A stretch of DNA of 33,123 bases from SZUA-87 sp041687805 (GCA_041687805.1 JBDNJK010000028.1:1-33123); one strand, 5' to 3'; positions 23,478 to 32,483 are shown, counted from the stretch's first letter. The notes: generated from the letters alone by a model not told the origin. Numbers and translations are program-made.

Positions 23478-24119
23478 GCGGCCGTTTCGACCAACGTGGT
23501 AATAAGCGAGCACGACGACCTCACCTCGCGTCTTCTCGATGCGGCAGCCGAAGTCTTCATCAAGCGAGGGATCGACAAGGCCGGCGTGGCCGCGGTGGCT
23601 CGCTTGGCGGGTGTCACCACCGGAGCGATCTACTCGCGATGGCCGGGCAAACACGAAATGATGATCGATGCCCTCGATCGGGTCATGTCGAGAGAATTTC
23701 ACGATGCACTTCTGTCGCATCCGGATCCAGGTGCTCCCGACGTGCTCGCCAGCCTCGGCCAGGACTTGGTTACGTCACGAAATCGATCGGCCGATTGTCT
23801 TCTTGCGGAAGCTCTGACTTTGGCCAGGCGGGACGCCGACTTCGGTCTCATGCTCAGGCGGATGTTCGCCGAGCAGGAAGGCCGCCTCGCCGAGATTATC
23901 GATGAGGGGAAGGCCAACGGCCTGATCGACGTCAGCCTCGAGACCGAATCGATTGTGGCCTTATGCCACGCGATCAGTGTCGGATTCGTGATGTTTGGCG
24001 CCATCGACAGACCGATGCCTTCCGCTGATGGATGGGACCGCGTGATCAAGCGCATGGTGGCGGCTGCACTTCCCGCAAATCAACCCTCTCACAACACTCA
24101 AACCACAGGAGCCGATTGA
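23475..24119 (+). CDS. TetR family transcriptional regulator
   Basis: The 214-aa protein has an N-terminal helix-turn-helix: LLDAAAEVFIKRGIDKAGVAAVARLAGVTTGAIYSRWPGKHEMM, about residues 18-60, the standard TetR pattern. The remaining 150 residues form the helical ligand-binding part, which has no family-wide motif. GTG 23475 is preferred. The frame is open upstream to 23319, but that stretch overlaps the kinase gene and lacks similarity. Its TGA shares a base with the next ATG (TGATG at 24117-24121). It probably controls its own operon with the di-iron protein and the crotonase; the ligand may be a CoA thioester, which is inference. Confidence 0.9.
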   Translation: MAAVSTNVVISEHDDLTSRLLDAAAEVFIKRGIDKAGVAAVARLAGVTTGAIYSRWPGKHEMMIDALDRVMSREFHDALLSHPDPGAPDVLASLGQDLVTSRNRSADCLLAEALTLARRDADFGLMLRRMFAEQEGRLAEIIDEGKANGLIDVSLETESIVALCHAISVGFVMFGAIDRPMPSADGWDRVIKRMVAAALPANQPSHNTQTTGAD

Positions 24120-25300
24120 TGGCCACGTCCGACAACGAAATTCTTGGACGAGTCGACGTAGACGACATCGACTCGATCATGGATATCGCGGCGTTCAACG
24201 ACGATGTCGACACGATCGAACACTCAGTCAAAGACAACGCAGAAGCCATTTTCACGTGGAACTACGACAAAGGCGAACGCCCGCGACTCGATCGGCTCTA
24301 TGAGAAGGCCAAGACCTCTCAATGGAATGCCACGACCGACCTCGACTGGTCTATCGAGGTCGACCCGACAATAGCGCTGAATATTCAGGCTGAGCTGATA
24401 CTCGATCCCGACGTAGTCGAGGACCCCACGTCGCCTCTGTTCAATTGGGCCGAAAAGGAGTGGGAGGAGTTTGGAGTTGAGTCGTTGCGATGGAGGCTCA
24501 GCCAGTTCCTGCATGGTGAGCAGGGTGCGCTGCTCTGTACCGCCAAGATCGTCGAGACAGTGCCGTGGATCGATGCCAAGTACTACGCGGCCACCCAGGT
24601 AGTCGACGAGGCTCGTCACGTAGAGGTATTCCAGCGTTACCTCGACGAGAAGCTCGGAGGCGGCTATCCGATCAACCCGCATCTCAGGCTGCTGCTCGAC
24701 GACATCATCAACGACAGTCGCTGGGACATGACCTATCTCGGCATGCAGATAATGGTCGAAGGACTGGCGCTAGCCGCCTTCGGCTACCTGCACGATCTCA
24801 CTGATGAGCCGTTGCTCAAGAAGCTGCTGCGCTACGTGATGAGCGACGAAGCCAGACACGTCGCCTTCGGTGTGCTCAGCCTCCAAGAGGTCTATAAGGA
24901 CATGTCGGGGAGCGAGATACGAGAGCGACAAGAATTCGCGTTCGAGGCCGCGGTGCGAATGCGAGATCGCTTTCTCCAGCAGGAAGTATGGGAGCGCATG
25001 GGCGTCGACACCCGTGAGATGGTGAGGCGTCAGCTCGAGGCCCCTGAGGAAGCCAAGGTCTTCCAACGGATGCTGTTCTCCAAGATCGTGCCCAACTGTC
25101 GAAAGCTTGGGTTGCTCGACGCCGGCGATGGATGGCTGCGCGATCGCTTCACGGAGATCGGGGTGATCGAATTCGAGCACCTGGAAGACACTGGCAGCGA
25201 GTTCACCGACTACGACCTATCCACCGACGACTTCGAGGGCGCGAGTGCGAAGCGTGCCGCCGAGGCCGCCGACATAGCGACCACCGACACTGGGGCCTGA
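24119..25300 (+). CDS. Ferritin-like di-iron carboxylate protein (probable oxygenase/desaturase-type)
   Basis: The 393-aa helical protein has a complete set of six di-iron ligands in the classic spacing: Glu134 (LHGEQGALL), Glu164 and His167 (VVDEARHVEVF), Glu214 (MVEGLALAAFGY), Glu244 and His247 (MSDEARHVAFGV). Each half has an E then ExxH pair, as in AurF-type N-oxygenases, acyl-ACP desaturases and ribonucleotide reductase R2-like proteins. No redox partner is adjacent. ATG 24119 has AGGAG at 24107-24111 and overlaps the tetR stop; the longer open frame before it is not used. The C-terminal 40 residues are acidic and probably disordered. The crotonase gene follows after 3 nt, so an acyl-CoA substrate is plausible but unproven. 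Confidence 0.85.
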   Translation: MATSDNEILGRVDVDDIDSIMDIAAFNDDVDTIEHSVKDNAEAIFTWNYDKGERPRLDRLYEKAKTSQWNATTDLDWSIEVDPTIALNIQAELILDPDVVEDPTSPLFNWAEKEWEEFGVESLRWRLSQFLHGEQGALLCTAKIVETVPWIDAKYYAATQVVDEARHVEVFQRYLDEKLGGGYPINPHLRLLLDDIINDSRWDMTYLGMQIMVEGLALAAFGYLHDLTDEPLLKKLLRYVMSDEARHVAFGVLSLQEVYKDMSGSEIRERQEFAFEAAVRMRDRFLQQEVWERMGVDTREMVRRQLEAPEEAKVFQRMLFSKIVPNCRKLGLLDAGDGWLRDRFTEIGVIEFEHLEDTGSEFTDYDLSTDDFEGASAKRAAEAADIATTDTGA

Positions 25301-25303
25301 CCG

Positions 25304-26146
25304 ATGGGCTACACCTGCTTCGACATTGACGAGGCCGACGGTGTTGGCCATCTGATCTTGTCTCGGCCTGAAAAGTTCAACTCCATGATCCCGGAATTCT
25401 GGACGGAGCTTCCCGAAATCGTCCGCGAGTTGTCAGATTCGGGGCGGGTGCGGGCCCTGGTCATTTCATCCACCGGAAAGCATTTCTGTTCGGGCATGGA
25501 CCTCTCGGTGTTCACCGGTGGCAGCAACCTCGACGCCACTGCGGCGGAGATGGGCCGTCAGCGGGCCAACCTGAGGCTCAACGTGCTTCACCTCCAAGAC
25601 ACCTTCAGCGTGCTTGAGGAGGCCCGCATGCCGGTGCTGGCTGCCATCCAAGGTGGATGCGTGGGCGGCGCAATCGACATGGTCACCGCCGCCGACTGCC
25701 GCTATGCCACCGCCGATGCCTGGTTCTGCATTCAGGAGATCAATATCGGCATGACCGCCGACGTTGGCACACTCCAGCGGCTGCCAAAGATCGTGCCTGA
25801 GGGAATCGTTCGAGAATTGGCATACACCGGTCGACGTATGTCCGCCGAGCGCGCTGCCGAGGTCGGCTTGGTCAATGAGGTGTTCGAAGACCATCAAGCA
25901 ATGCTCGAAGGCGTTCACGCCATCGCTGCGGAGATCGCCGGTCGGTCACCGTTGGCTGTCCACGGCACCAAGGAAATGATCAACTACACACGAGATCACT
26001 CGGTGGCCGACTCGCTGCAATATATCGCCGCATGGCAAACCGGCATGTTCCAGCCCACAGACATGCTCGAGACGTTCACCGCCAAGTCCGAGGGACGAGA
26101 TCCCGAATTTGACGACATGCTCGAGGTTCATCGCGGCCTGACCTGA
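25304..26146 (+). CDS. Enoyl-CoA hydratase/isomerase family, delta3,5-delta2,4-dienoyl-CoA isomerase-like
   Basis: This is a crotonase-fold protein of 280 aa. The CoA/oxyanion region is GKHFCSGMDLSVF, and IQGGCVGGAIDMVTAADCRYAT is the core motif. Asp125, Glu145 (CIQEINIG) and Asp153 (TADVGTLQRLPK) have the same 20- and 8-residue spacing as Asp176, Glu196 and Asp204 of rat dienoyl-CoA isomerase. ADVGTLQRLPK is characteristic of that branch. It therefore probably shifts double bonds in dienoyl-CoA intermediates of unsaturated fatty-acid breakdown rather than hydrating enoyl-CoA. The ATG 25304 start lies 3 nt after the di-iron gene. The gene is convergent with, and only 3 nt from, the next minus-strand gene. 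Confidence 0.9.
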   Translation: MGYTCFDIDEADGVGHLILSRPEKFNSMIPEFWTELPEIVRELSDSGRVRALVISSTGKHFCSGMDLSVFTGGSNLDATAAEMGRQRANLRLNVLHLQDTFSVLEEARMPVLAAIQGGCVGGAIDMVTAADCRYATADAWFCIQEINIGMTADVGTLQRLPKIVPEGIVRELAYTGRRMSAERAAEVGLVNEVFEDHQAMLEGVHAIAAEIAGRSPLAVHGTKEMINYTRDHSVADSLQYIAAWQTGMFQPTDMLETFTAKSEGRDPEFDDMLEVHRGLT

Positions 26147-26149
26147 GGT

Positions 26150-26755
26150 TCAGTTCCCGATCTCATCGTCGGGAGATAGGTGTTCGAGGCCTAGATCGCC
26201 TGCCTTCACCAACGTCGAAGCAATCCAGCCACCAAGACTCCCGAAGTGCTTATCCAACGCCGACCCGTCAGCCAAGCACGCTTCGTCGATCTCGTAGACC
26301 CCCTCGTAGGAGATCTCGATCGCGTATTCTTGCTCGCTCAGGTCATGTGAGTGGATCGACTCGACCGTTGGGCCGGATCGAAGGAGATAGTCACCTCCGA
26401 TACGGGGGCTGCGGGTCGGTAGGGCTGCCATGACCACTCTGGGATCGGGTGGCTCGGTTAGACGCTGCAGCCGCAACACGATCTCGATCTCAATTTTCGG
26501 AGACTCGCCCAACTCCTCGTCGACATACCAGCTTCTGTATGCGGTCTGTGACCATGTAGGCCACACGCAAGTGATGTCGGCCTGCACTCTGGGAGGAAGT
26601 CCCTCACCTGGAAGACCATAAGAGGTCTGCCAGGTGACGTCGCCCAGCAGGACATCAGTCTGGAAATGCTCTTCGAACGCTTGTCGCTCCAGCAACGCGA
26701 TCTCGAAAGCGTCGCGCAGTGATCCGATCGCATCGGTGAATACGTGGTCGAGCAT
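26150..26755 (-). CDS. Hypothetical protein, 201 aa
   Basis: I do not recognise this protein. It is acidic and soluble, with no signal peptide or membrane segment. The N-terminal part is helical in character (TDAIGSLRDAFEIALLERQAFEEHFQTDV). A central stretch looks beta-rich and contains several Trp and Tyr (CVWPTWSQTAYRSWYVDEE, then IEIEIVLRLQRL), and a Gly-rich end follows (FGSLGGWIASTL). No cysteine pair or known catalytic motif stands out. ATG 26755 lies 12 nt after the stop of the dehydrogenase-like gene, with no clear ribosome binding site, so coupling to that gene is likely. Codon use resembles its neighbours. Confidence 0.72.
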   Translation of the reverse strand: MLDHVFTDAIGSLRDAFEIALLERQAFEEHFQTDVLLGDVTWQTSYGLPGEGLPPRVQADITCVWPTWSQTAYRSWYVDEELGESPKIEIEIVLRLQRLTEPPDPRVVMAALPTRSPRIGGDYLLRSGPTVESIHSHDLSEQEYAIEISYEGVYEIDEACLADGSALDKHFGSLGGWIASTLVKAGDLGLEHLSPDDEIGN

Positions 26756-26767
26756 GTCGGTGTGAGG

Positions 26768-27709
26768 CTAGTAGCCGGCGTCGACATCGACGAGGCCGAC
26801 GAGGGGCTGGCCACTGATCCAATTGTGGGTATTGACCGCGACTCTTTGGGCTATCAGTGGCAGCCCCATCAGCGGAGTGTTGCCAACATGGGGAGTGATG
26901 ATGCAGTTGGGCTCGGCCCAAAGTGGATGACCGTCTGGCAGTGGCTCCGGATCTGTCACATCTAGCACGGCTCCGGCGATCGAGTGGCTTCGGAGCGCGG
27001 CGAGGAGGTCTGGAACCACCACGTGACCGCCTCTGGCCACGTTTAGGAGCCAACTTTCGGGTTTCATTGCGTCGAATATTTGGGCATTGATGATTCCATG
27101 GGACTCCTCGGTCAGAGCTAGTGCAACCACAACGGCGTCGGCATCAGCCACAGCTTCGACGAGGTGATCGGCCGTAGTTGTGGCAACGGCGCCCGGTACG
27201 GGTTGGCTGGTTCTGCGAACAACTGTCACGCGGCAATTCCATGGTTCGAGAAGCTCCAGCAGGGCACGGGTGATACCTCCCGCACCAACGACGGTGAGGG
27301 ACGCTCCCGAGAGATTCTGACCCACTTGTGTCGGCCACGACGTGGCACGTGCAAAGTCGTGGAAGTGGCGAAAGCTCGAGAGAAGGGCGGTGATGATCCA
27401 CTCGGCAACCGGTCGAGAGTAGACGTCCTTGCCTGATGTCCAGATGTGGTCGTTGTCGAGGTGGGGAGCGAATGGCTCAATCCCGGCCCATGGAAGTTGA
27501 ACCCATTTGACGTTGGGTGCGCGTGAGATGAAGTCGGGGAACGCGTCAGCCGCAGCGGGATCGTCCCAGATCATGGCTTCGGCCTCAGCGATCGACACCA
27601 GTTCACCTCCGCCACTCTCCACTGCTGACACCAGAGCCGTATGCATCGCTGGACGTGTGCCGGGACAGACCGCGAACGCGTTGGCACCGTGCTCATGTTC
27701 TCTGGTCAC
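26768..27709 (-). CDS. D-isomer-specific 2-hydroxyacid dehydrogenase family protein
   Basis: This is an NAD(P)-dependent oxidoreductase of the D-2-hydroxyacid/glyoxylate reductase type. The Rossmann glycine motif VVGAGGI is at residues 140-146. The catalytic Arg226 (LNVARGG), Glu255 (DPEPLP) and His274 (ITPHVGNTP) are all present. The N-terminal substrate domain is short and atypical, but WVQLPWAGIEPF near residue 69 matches the usual substrate loop. The length is 313 aa. The start GTG 27709 lies 9 nt after the upp stop, with only a weak ribosome binding site. The substrate is not indicated. It probably forms an operon with upp before and the 201-aa hypothetical gene after. Confidence 0.88.
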   Translation of the reverse strand: MTREHEHGANAFAVCPGTRPAMHTALVSAVESGGGELVSIAEAEAMIWDDPAAADAFPDFISRAPNVKWVQLPWAGIEPFAPHLDNDHIWTSGKDVYSRPVAEWIITALLSSFRHFHDFARATSWPTQVGQNLSGASLTVVGAGGITRALLELLEPWNCRVTVVRRTSQPVPGAVATTTADHLVEAVADADAVVVALALTEESHGIINAQIFDAMKPESWLLNVARGGHVVVPDLLAALRSHSIAGAVLDVTDPEPLPDGHPLWAEPNCIITPHVGNTPLMGLPLIAQRVAVNTHNWISGQPLVGLVDVDAGY

Positions 27710-27718
27710 GTGATCACT

Positions 27719-28342
27719 TCAGTTGAGGCCGAATTGGCGGTCTCCGGCATCTCCGAGCCCCGGCACAATGAAGCCAATCTCGTTGAGCTTCTCGTCTATG
27801 GACGCAGTGAACAATTCATCGGCCACACCTGATGCGGCCAAAGCCTCGACACCCTCTGGCGCCGCGAGAACGCAGACCACAGTGACCTTCCCAACGCCGG
27901 ACTCTTGGAGAATCCGGCAGGTGTGGATACACGAACCGCCGGTGGCGAGCATCGGGTCGAGCACCATGACGGGTCGGCCTTCCAACTGCTCAGGCACAGT
28001 ATTGACGTAGGCGTGGGGCAGCAACGTTTCCTCGTCGCGTCGGAGCCCTACAAAACCGGTGCGTGCGTCTGGAAGCATCTCAAGCGCCGCGTCGAGCATG
28101 CCGAGTCCTGCCCGCATGACCGGTACGAGCATCGGCAAGTTGGTGAGGTCGACTCCTGTAGTCGGGCCCATTGGAGTGTCGATGTCCTTGGAAGTGACAC
28201 TCTGATGTCGGGTCGCCTCATAGACGAGAAATGAGCTCAGTTCGCCGAGCGACTTTCGAAAGTCGCGACGTTTGGTTCCGCGTTGACGCATACGGGTGAG
28301 GCGGTCGACTGCGAGTGGATGCTGGATGACTGTTGTCTGCAC
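27719..28342 (-). CDS. upp: Uracil phosphoribosyltransferase
   Basis: Upp salvages uracil to UMP with PRPP. The PRPP-binding motif is MVLDPMLATGGSCIHTCRIL, about residues 130-150. PMLVPVMRAGLGMLDAALEMLPDA and GFIVPGLGDAGDRQFG near the C-terminus, the uracil-binding segment, are characteristic. The length is 207 aa. The start is GTG 28342, with no obvious Shine-Dalgarno; a CATGCT hexamer lies 6 nt before it, a poor -10 match. A 60-nt gap separates it from the M16 peptidase gene upstream. Together with pyrH, the kinase-like gene and ada, this window holds several nucleotide-salvage genes. Confidence 0.96.
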   Translation of the reverse strand: MQTTVIQHPLAVDRLTRMRQRGTKRRDFRKSLGELSSFLVYEATRHQSVTSKDIDTPMGPTTGVDLTNLPMLVPVMRAGLGMLDAALEMLPDARTGFVGLRRDEETLLPHAYVNTVPEQLEGRPVMVLDPMLATGGSCIHTCRILQESGVGKVTVVCVLAAPEGVEALAASGVADELFTASIDEKLNEIGFIVPGLGDAGDRQFGLN

Positions 28343-28402
28343 GGAGCGAGCATGCCACGAGATGCCTCACTTCAGCACGTCGAACTGGTCATCTCGGTGG
28401 TG

Positions 28403-31357
28403 TCAAGGCGTGCGACGGGTGACTTCGATGTGTCGATCACTGGGTAAGACGTTTGCGGCGAGATTCTGTACCTCGTCCGGTATTACCCCAGCGAGTAATC
28501 CGACGCGGTTCTCGGTGGACAGCACAACCTCATCCGGGTAGAGGCGACTGTTGAGAATCGTCTCGGTGAACAGTTGGTTGTCGACGAAGTGGTAATCGCT
28601 GCTGATCACGCTGATGGCGCGGCCGAATTCATCGGCAGTTGGGCCTGCTGTCGCCAGCTCGGCGATCTGCGATAGTACGGCTGACCGGATCTCGTCGACA
28701 CGAGTTGGATCGCCTTCGATGGCGATCGATGCATCCACACCCTGTTGTGGAGAGTAGACAGCGGTGATGTCGGCGCTGCCGCCGTATGACGCACCGAGCT
28801 GTTCGCGAATTGTGTCGATGATGCGTGCGCTGAGAATCGTGGCAAGCACCTGGGCGACGAGGTCCAACCGAGCCGTTACATCGATCGGAGTGGAATAGAA
28901 AATGTGGACACCGCCGGTGTTGACCCCGGGATCAAGCACGACATCACTGGATGAGACGCCGGCTGGCATCGGCGGAAGCAGGTTGACCCACGTGTCGTGA
29001 GGACCAGATTCGATGGTGCCGATGTAACGGCGAGCAAGGTCTTTCACCACGTCGGCATCGATGTCGCCGACAATGGCAACGATGGTCTGGTCGATCCGAC
29101 CGAGTCGCGAGTTATAAAGGCTCAGAGACCGCTCGGCGGTGAGGTCTGCCACCTGTTGCTCGGTCGGCACCATCACCCACGCTGGATCGCCGCTGGTTCG
29201 CAAGTCGCTGAGGGCGATATCAGCTTCGAGCTGAGGGTCGATGGTGGAGGCAGTGATGAAATTCGACGCGATTGTTTGCGCCTCACGAAACGCCGGAGCG
29301 TCGATCCGGGCAGCGGTGATTGAGAGGTTGAGTTGCTGAAAAAGAATCTCAAGGTCGTCCGATGATGACGAACCAACGAATCCCTCGGTGGTGGGATCTA
29401 TGTATGAGCCCAGATAAGTGGAGTACGCACCCAAATATCGGTCAAGTTGACTTCGAGTGAAGTCACCGAGGCCGCTACCTGCGGCTGCCGAAGTGATGAG
29501 ACCGGTAATGGCGCTGGACCCCGATGGCATCTGCGACCAGCCGCCTTCAGATGCGGTAGTCAGTTCAACAGAGCCCTCCACCACCTGACTTCGCTGGAAC
29601 ACAACACGTGTGCCGTTCGACAAATCCCATTGGACCACGGGTCCATTGGATGTGGCTTCGGTGCTGGTATTCACGACCTCGGAACGATCGGGGCGGGTCA
29701 TGAGGCTCGTGATCATGGGTTCGTCGGAGGCGGCCGAAGCTGCGGCGCCGTCGGCCTGTGTGGCGATCTCCATCAGCCGCGCCGCGGTCGGAAGATCAGC
29801 TGAGTCGGTACCCACGGCGGCCATGATCGGGCCACTGGTCGACATGACCCACGCCCAGTAGCTGGATATGTCTGCAGGCGACAGCGAGGCGATGTCCTCG
29901 CGCAACCTTCGGATGCTCGCAGCAGTGGAACCAATATCTTCACCATCTAGGAAATGGGCCACGTACGCTGCCGCGAAGTCGGCATCCTGCTGGCTTCCAG
30001 CCTGCCGTTCCGCGGCATCGAGGTTTGATCGAATCTGATCGGCGGCACGATCGAATTCCGACTGGGAAAAACCATCGGCCGCGGCGGCCTTCCACGTGGA
30101 GATCAATTCTGATAGCGCGAATTCGAGGTCGGTGGCCTGCAAATTGGTGCCGATGTAGCGGAGCCCTCGGCTGATCGCAAACGGCTCCATCACCGGTGAG
30201 GTGTCGGTGTGAAGTGATCCCGATTGGAATCCGTCTGACATCCGGGTATCGATCATCGAAACCAACAGATTCTCGATGACCGACATACGTTCGCCACCGG
30301 CTGTCGACAAATCCCAGGGCTGAAGTTGGATATCGACTGAGAGATTGTTGACGACATTGCCCGGATTGATGATTATCCGGCCAGCCGGTTCCGGGTTGAT
30401 GGAGATCTGGAAATCCTGACTCGGTGGATGGCTGTCGCCTCGTGGTGCGATCGAAGAGAACCGCTGGGTGACAGCGTCTTGCATGTCGTCGATCGACATG
30501 TCGCCGACGACGATCACCGCCATGTTGTCGGGTCGGTACCACCGGTCGTAGAAAGCCCGCAATGGTGGTGCGGTCATCGATTCGACCGACTCAGGCGAGC
30601 CAAGAACGGCGTAGCCCGCGTAACTCGATCGGGCCGTGTACATATCCTCGAATTCCGAGAAGATCATGCCGTCGGCAGATTCGCGGGCCTGGCGCATCTC
30701 GTCGCGGACCACACCTGTCTCCGCTGTCACATCACCAGGGGCAATTGTGGCGGCGGCTGCCCACTGGGCGAGCACATCAAAGGCGGTGGAGACGGCCCGA
30801 GGCGTGCCTGAATCAGCAGCGAGCATGTAGACGGTCTCGTCGTAGCTCGTGTAGGCGTTGGTGTCTGCCCCGAATTCAATACCAAGCCTGTTGAGTGCGG
30901 ACGTGAGCTCGTTACCGGGGAACAACTCGGTGCCGTTGAACATCATGTGTTCGAGAAAGTGAGCGGTGCCACCGTCGGGCATGGCTTGTTGTGCTGATCC
31001 GGCGTTGACGGCCAGGCGCAGAGAAATACTGCCTCCTGGACTCTGGTTGGACCTCAGGTAGAAGGTCATCCCGTTGTCGAGGGTCCCGATTCTCACGTCC
31101 GGGTCGATCGCAAGGGGAGTGGGGTCGGGGTTCGGTCGGACGGCCGAAACGGGAGGAACTGACGATGGGGATCCTGTAGCGGTGGATGGCTCCGTCGTGG
31201 CTGGTGCTTGCGCCGTGGTGGTTGATCCCAGCGGGAAAGAGTCGAAGACCGTGGAGTCGGAACAAGCTGCGGCAATGATGGCGAGAGCGGCGAGGACTAC
31301 GACAATTCTGAGAGGCCGCGATCGCGATGGATCGGTACGTTGGTCGATAGGCGGCAT
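28403..31357 (-). CDS. M16 family zinc peptidase, secreted lipoprotein
   Basis: This is a large two-half peptidase of the PqqL/insulinase family. The N-terminus (SRSRPLRIVVVLAALAIIAAAC) is a lipoprotein signal peptide with the lipobox Cys at residue 32, so the mature protein is probably anchored outside the membrane. A Thr/Ser/Pro linker to about residue 75 follows. The inverted zinc motif HFLEH is at 133-137, with the downstream Glu220 (VVRDEMR) as third-ligand candidate. The second half (from about residue 500) is the M16C-like part without a zinc motif. The length is 984 aa. ATG 31357 is chosen because it gives the best signal peptide. It lies 7 nt after the ada stop. Confidence 0.9.
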   Translation of the reverse strand: MPPIDQRTDPSRSRPLRIVVVLAALAIIAAACSDSTVFDSFPLGSTTTAQAPATTEPSTATGSPSSVPPVSAVRPNPDPTPLAIDPDVRIGTLDNGMTFYLRSNQSPGGSISLRLAVNAGSAQQAMPDGGTAHFLEHMMFNGTELFPGNELTSALNRLGIEFGADTNAYTSYDETVYMLAADSGTPRAVSTAFDVLAQWAAAATIAPGDVTAETGVVRDEMRQARESADGMIFSEFEDMYTARSSYAGYAVLGSPESVESMTAPPLRAFYDRWYRPDNMAVIVVGDMSIDDMQDAVTQRFSSIAPRGDSHPPSQDFQISINPEPAGRIIINPGNVVNNLSVDIQLQPWDLSTAGGERMSVIENLLVSMIDTRMSDGFQSGSLHTDTSPVMEPFAISRGLRYIGTNLQATDLEFALSELISTWKAAAADGFSQSEFDRAADQIRSNLDAAERQAGSQQDADFAAAYVAHFLDGEDIGSTAASIRRLREDIASLSPADISSYWAWVMSTSGPIMAAVGTDSADLPTAARLMEIATQADGAAASAASDEPMITSLMTRPDRSEVVNTSTEATSNGPVVQWDLSNGTRVVFQRSQVVEGSVELTTASEGGWSQMPSGSSAITGLITSAAAGSGLGDFTRSQLDRYLGAYSTYLGSYIDPTTEGFVGSSSSDDLEILFQQLNLSITAARIDAPAFREAQTIASNFITASTIDPQLEADIALSDLRTSGDPAWVMVPTEQQVADLTAERSLSLYNSRLGRIDQTIVAIVGDIDADVVKDLARRYIGTIESGPHDTWVNLLPPMPAGVSSSDVVLDPGVNTGGVHIFYSTPIDVTARLDLVAQVLATILSARIIDTIREQLGASYGGSADITAVYSPQQGVDASIAIEGDPTRVDEIRSAVLSQIAELATAGPTADEFGRAISVISSDYHFVDNQLFTETILNSRLYPDEVVLSTENRVGLLAGVIPDEVQNLAANVLPSDRHIEVTRRTP

Positions 31358-31364
31358 GGCGTGC

Positions 31365-32483
31365 CTACAGCGGGGGCTCTGATTGCCAAGCCTCAAGTGG
31401 CGCGTAGCCCGGCTTGATGATGTGTTCGATGATCTGTAGGCGTTCTCGGAAAGGGAGAAAACTCGACTTCATGGCGTTGACCGTGAGCCATCGCAAGGTG
31501 TCCCAGTCGTAGCCAAATGCGTCGACGAGGGCCGCCATCTCCGAGGTCATGGACACGTTCGACATCAGCCTGTTGTCGGTGTTGACGGTGATCCTGAATC
31601 GCAACCTGATCAACTCATCGATGGGATGGTCCTTGATCTCGTCGCACACGCCTGTGTTGACATTGGAGGTGGGGCAGATCTCAAGGGGAACGCGACGGTC
31701 GCGGATGTAGTTGGCCAGGCGTCCCAAGCCGCGCTCGCTCTCGCCGCGGTCGTAGAGATCCTCGATGATGCGGATGCCGTGGCCGAGTCGTTCGGCGCCG
31801 CAGAATTGAAGCGCTTTCCAAATCGACTTTGGCCCGTATGCCTCACCGGCATGGATCGTGATGTGAAAATTCTCTCGATGGCAGTACTGGAACGCCAACA
31901 GGTGATCATCTGGGGGGAAGCCATCTTCGGGGCCGGCGATGTCGAACCCAACGACTCCTTGGTCACGCCACCTGACTGCCGCCATGGCAACGTCGAAGCT
32001 TTCGTTGAGGTGTCGCATCGCCGAGCAGATCACCCGAATGGTGAGTGAGGTGCCGGCAGATCCGGCATCGAACCCGGCGATGACCGCTTCGATAGCATCG
32101 TCAAGCGTCAGCCCCTCCTGCCTATGAAGCTCCGGCGCGAATCTGATTTCTGCGTAGACCACGCCGTCGGCGGCCAAATCCTCGGCGCATTCTCGGGCTA
32201 CGCGGCTGATTGCCTCGGCCGATTGCATCACGCCAACCGTGTGGTCGAACGTCTCGAGGTAGAGCGTGAGGTCCTTGCGGTTGGCACCTCGCTGCATCAA
32301 TTCGGTTAGCTCATCGGCGTCGGTCGATGGCAAGGCGCGGTAGCCGTATTGATCGGCGAGCTCGATGATCGTAGATGCCCTCAGACCTCCGTCGAGGTGA
32401 TCGTGGAGCACCACCTTGGGAGCATGTCGGATTCGTCCGAAACTTGGCGGTCCGACATCGGGCCCGTGAATTGCGTTGTCCAT
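31365..32483 (-). CDS. add: Adenosine deaminase
   Basis: This enzyme hydrolyses adenosine to inosine in purine salvage. The metal-dependent TIM barrel carries LHDHLDGGLR (His27, His29), HAGEAYGP (His211, Glu214), RLGHGIR (His235) and a C-terminal TVNTDNRLMS (Asp303). The residue after Asp303 is Asn304, whereas the classical SxxTDDP motif has a second Asp. I believe this NTDNR form is usual in actinobacterial homologues, but I could not check. The length is 372 aa. The start ATG 32483 has no Shine-Dalgarno but a TAGTCT box 6 nt upstream. The M16 peptidase gene follows after 7 nt. Confidence 0.93.
   Translation of the reverse strand: MDNAIHGPDVGPPSFGRIRHAPKVVLHDHLDGGLRASTIIELADQYGYRALPSTDADELTELMQRGANRKDLTLYLETFDHTVGVMQSAEAISRVARECAEDLAADGVVYAEIRFAPELHRQEGLTLDDAIEAVIAGFDAGSAGTSLTIRVICSAMRHLNESFDVAMAAVRWRDQGVVGFDIAGPEDGFPPDDHLLAFQYCHRENFHITIHAGEAYGPKSIWKALQFCGAERLGHGIRIIEDLYDRGESERGLGRLANYIRDRRVPLEICPTSNVNTGVCDEIKDHPIDELIRLRFRITVNTDNRLMSNVSMTSEMAALVDAFGYDWDTLRWLTVNAMKSSFLPFRERLQIIEHIIKPGYAPLEAWQSEPPL

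Noticed and set aside
27707..27720. CACGTGATCAC palindromes at the upp/dehydrogenase junction as an operator
   Set aside because: They are short, overlap coding ends in a 9-nt gap inside an apparent operon, and have no promoter nearby. Chance is the simpler explanation.
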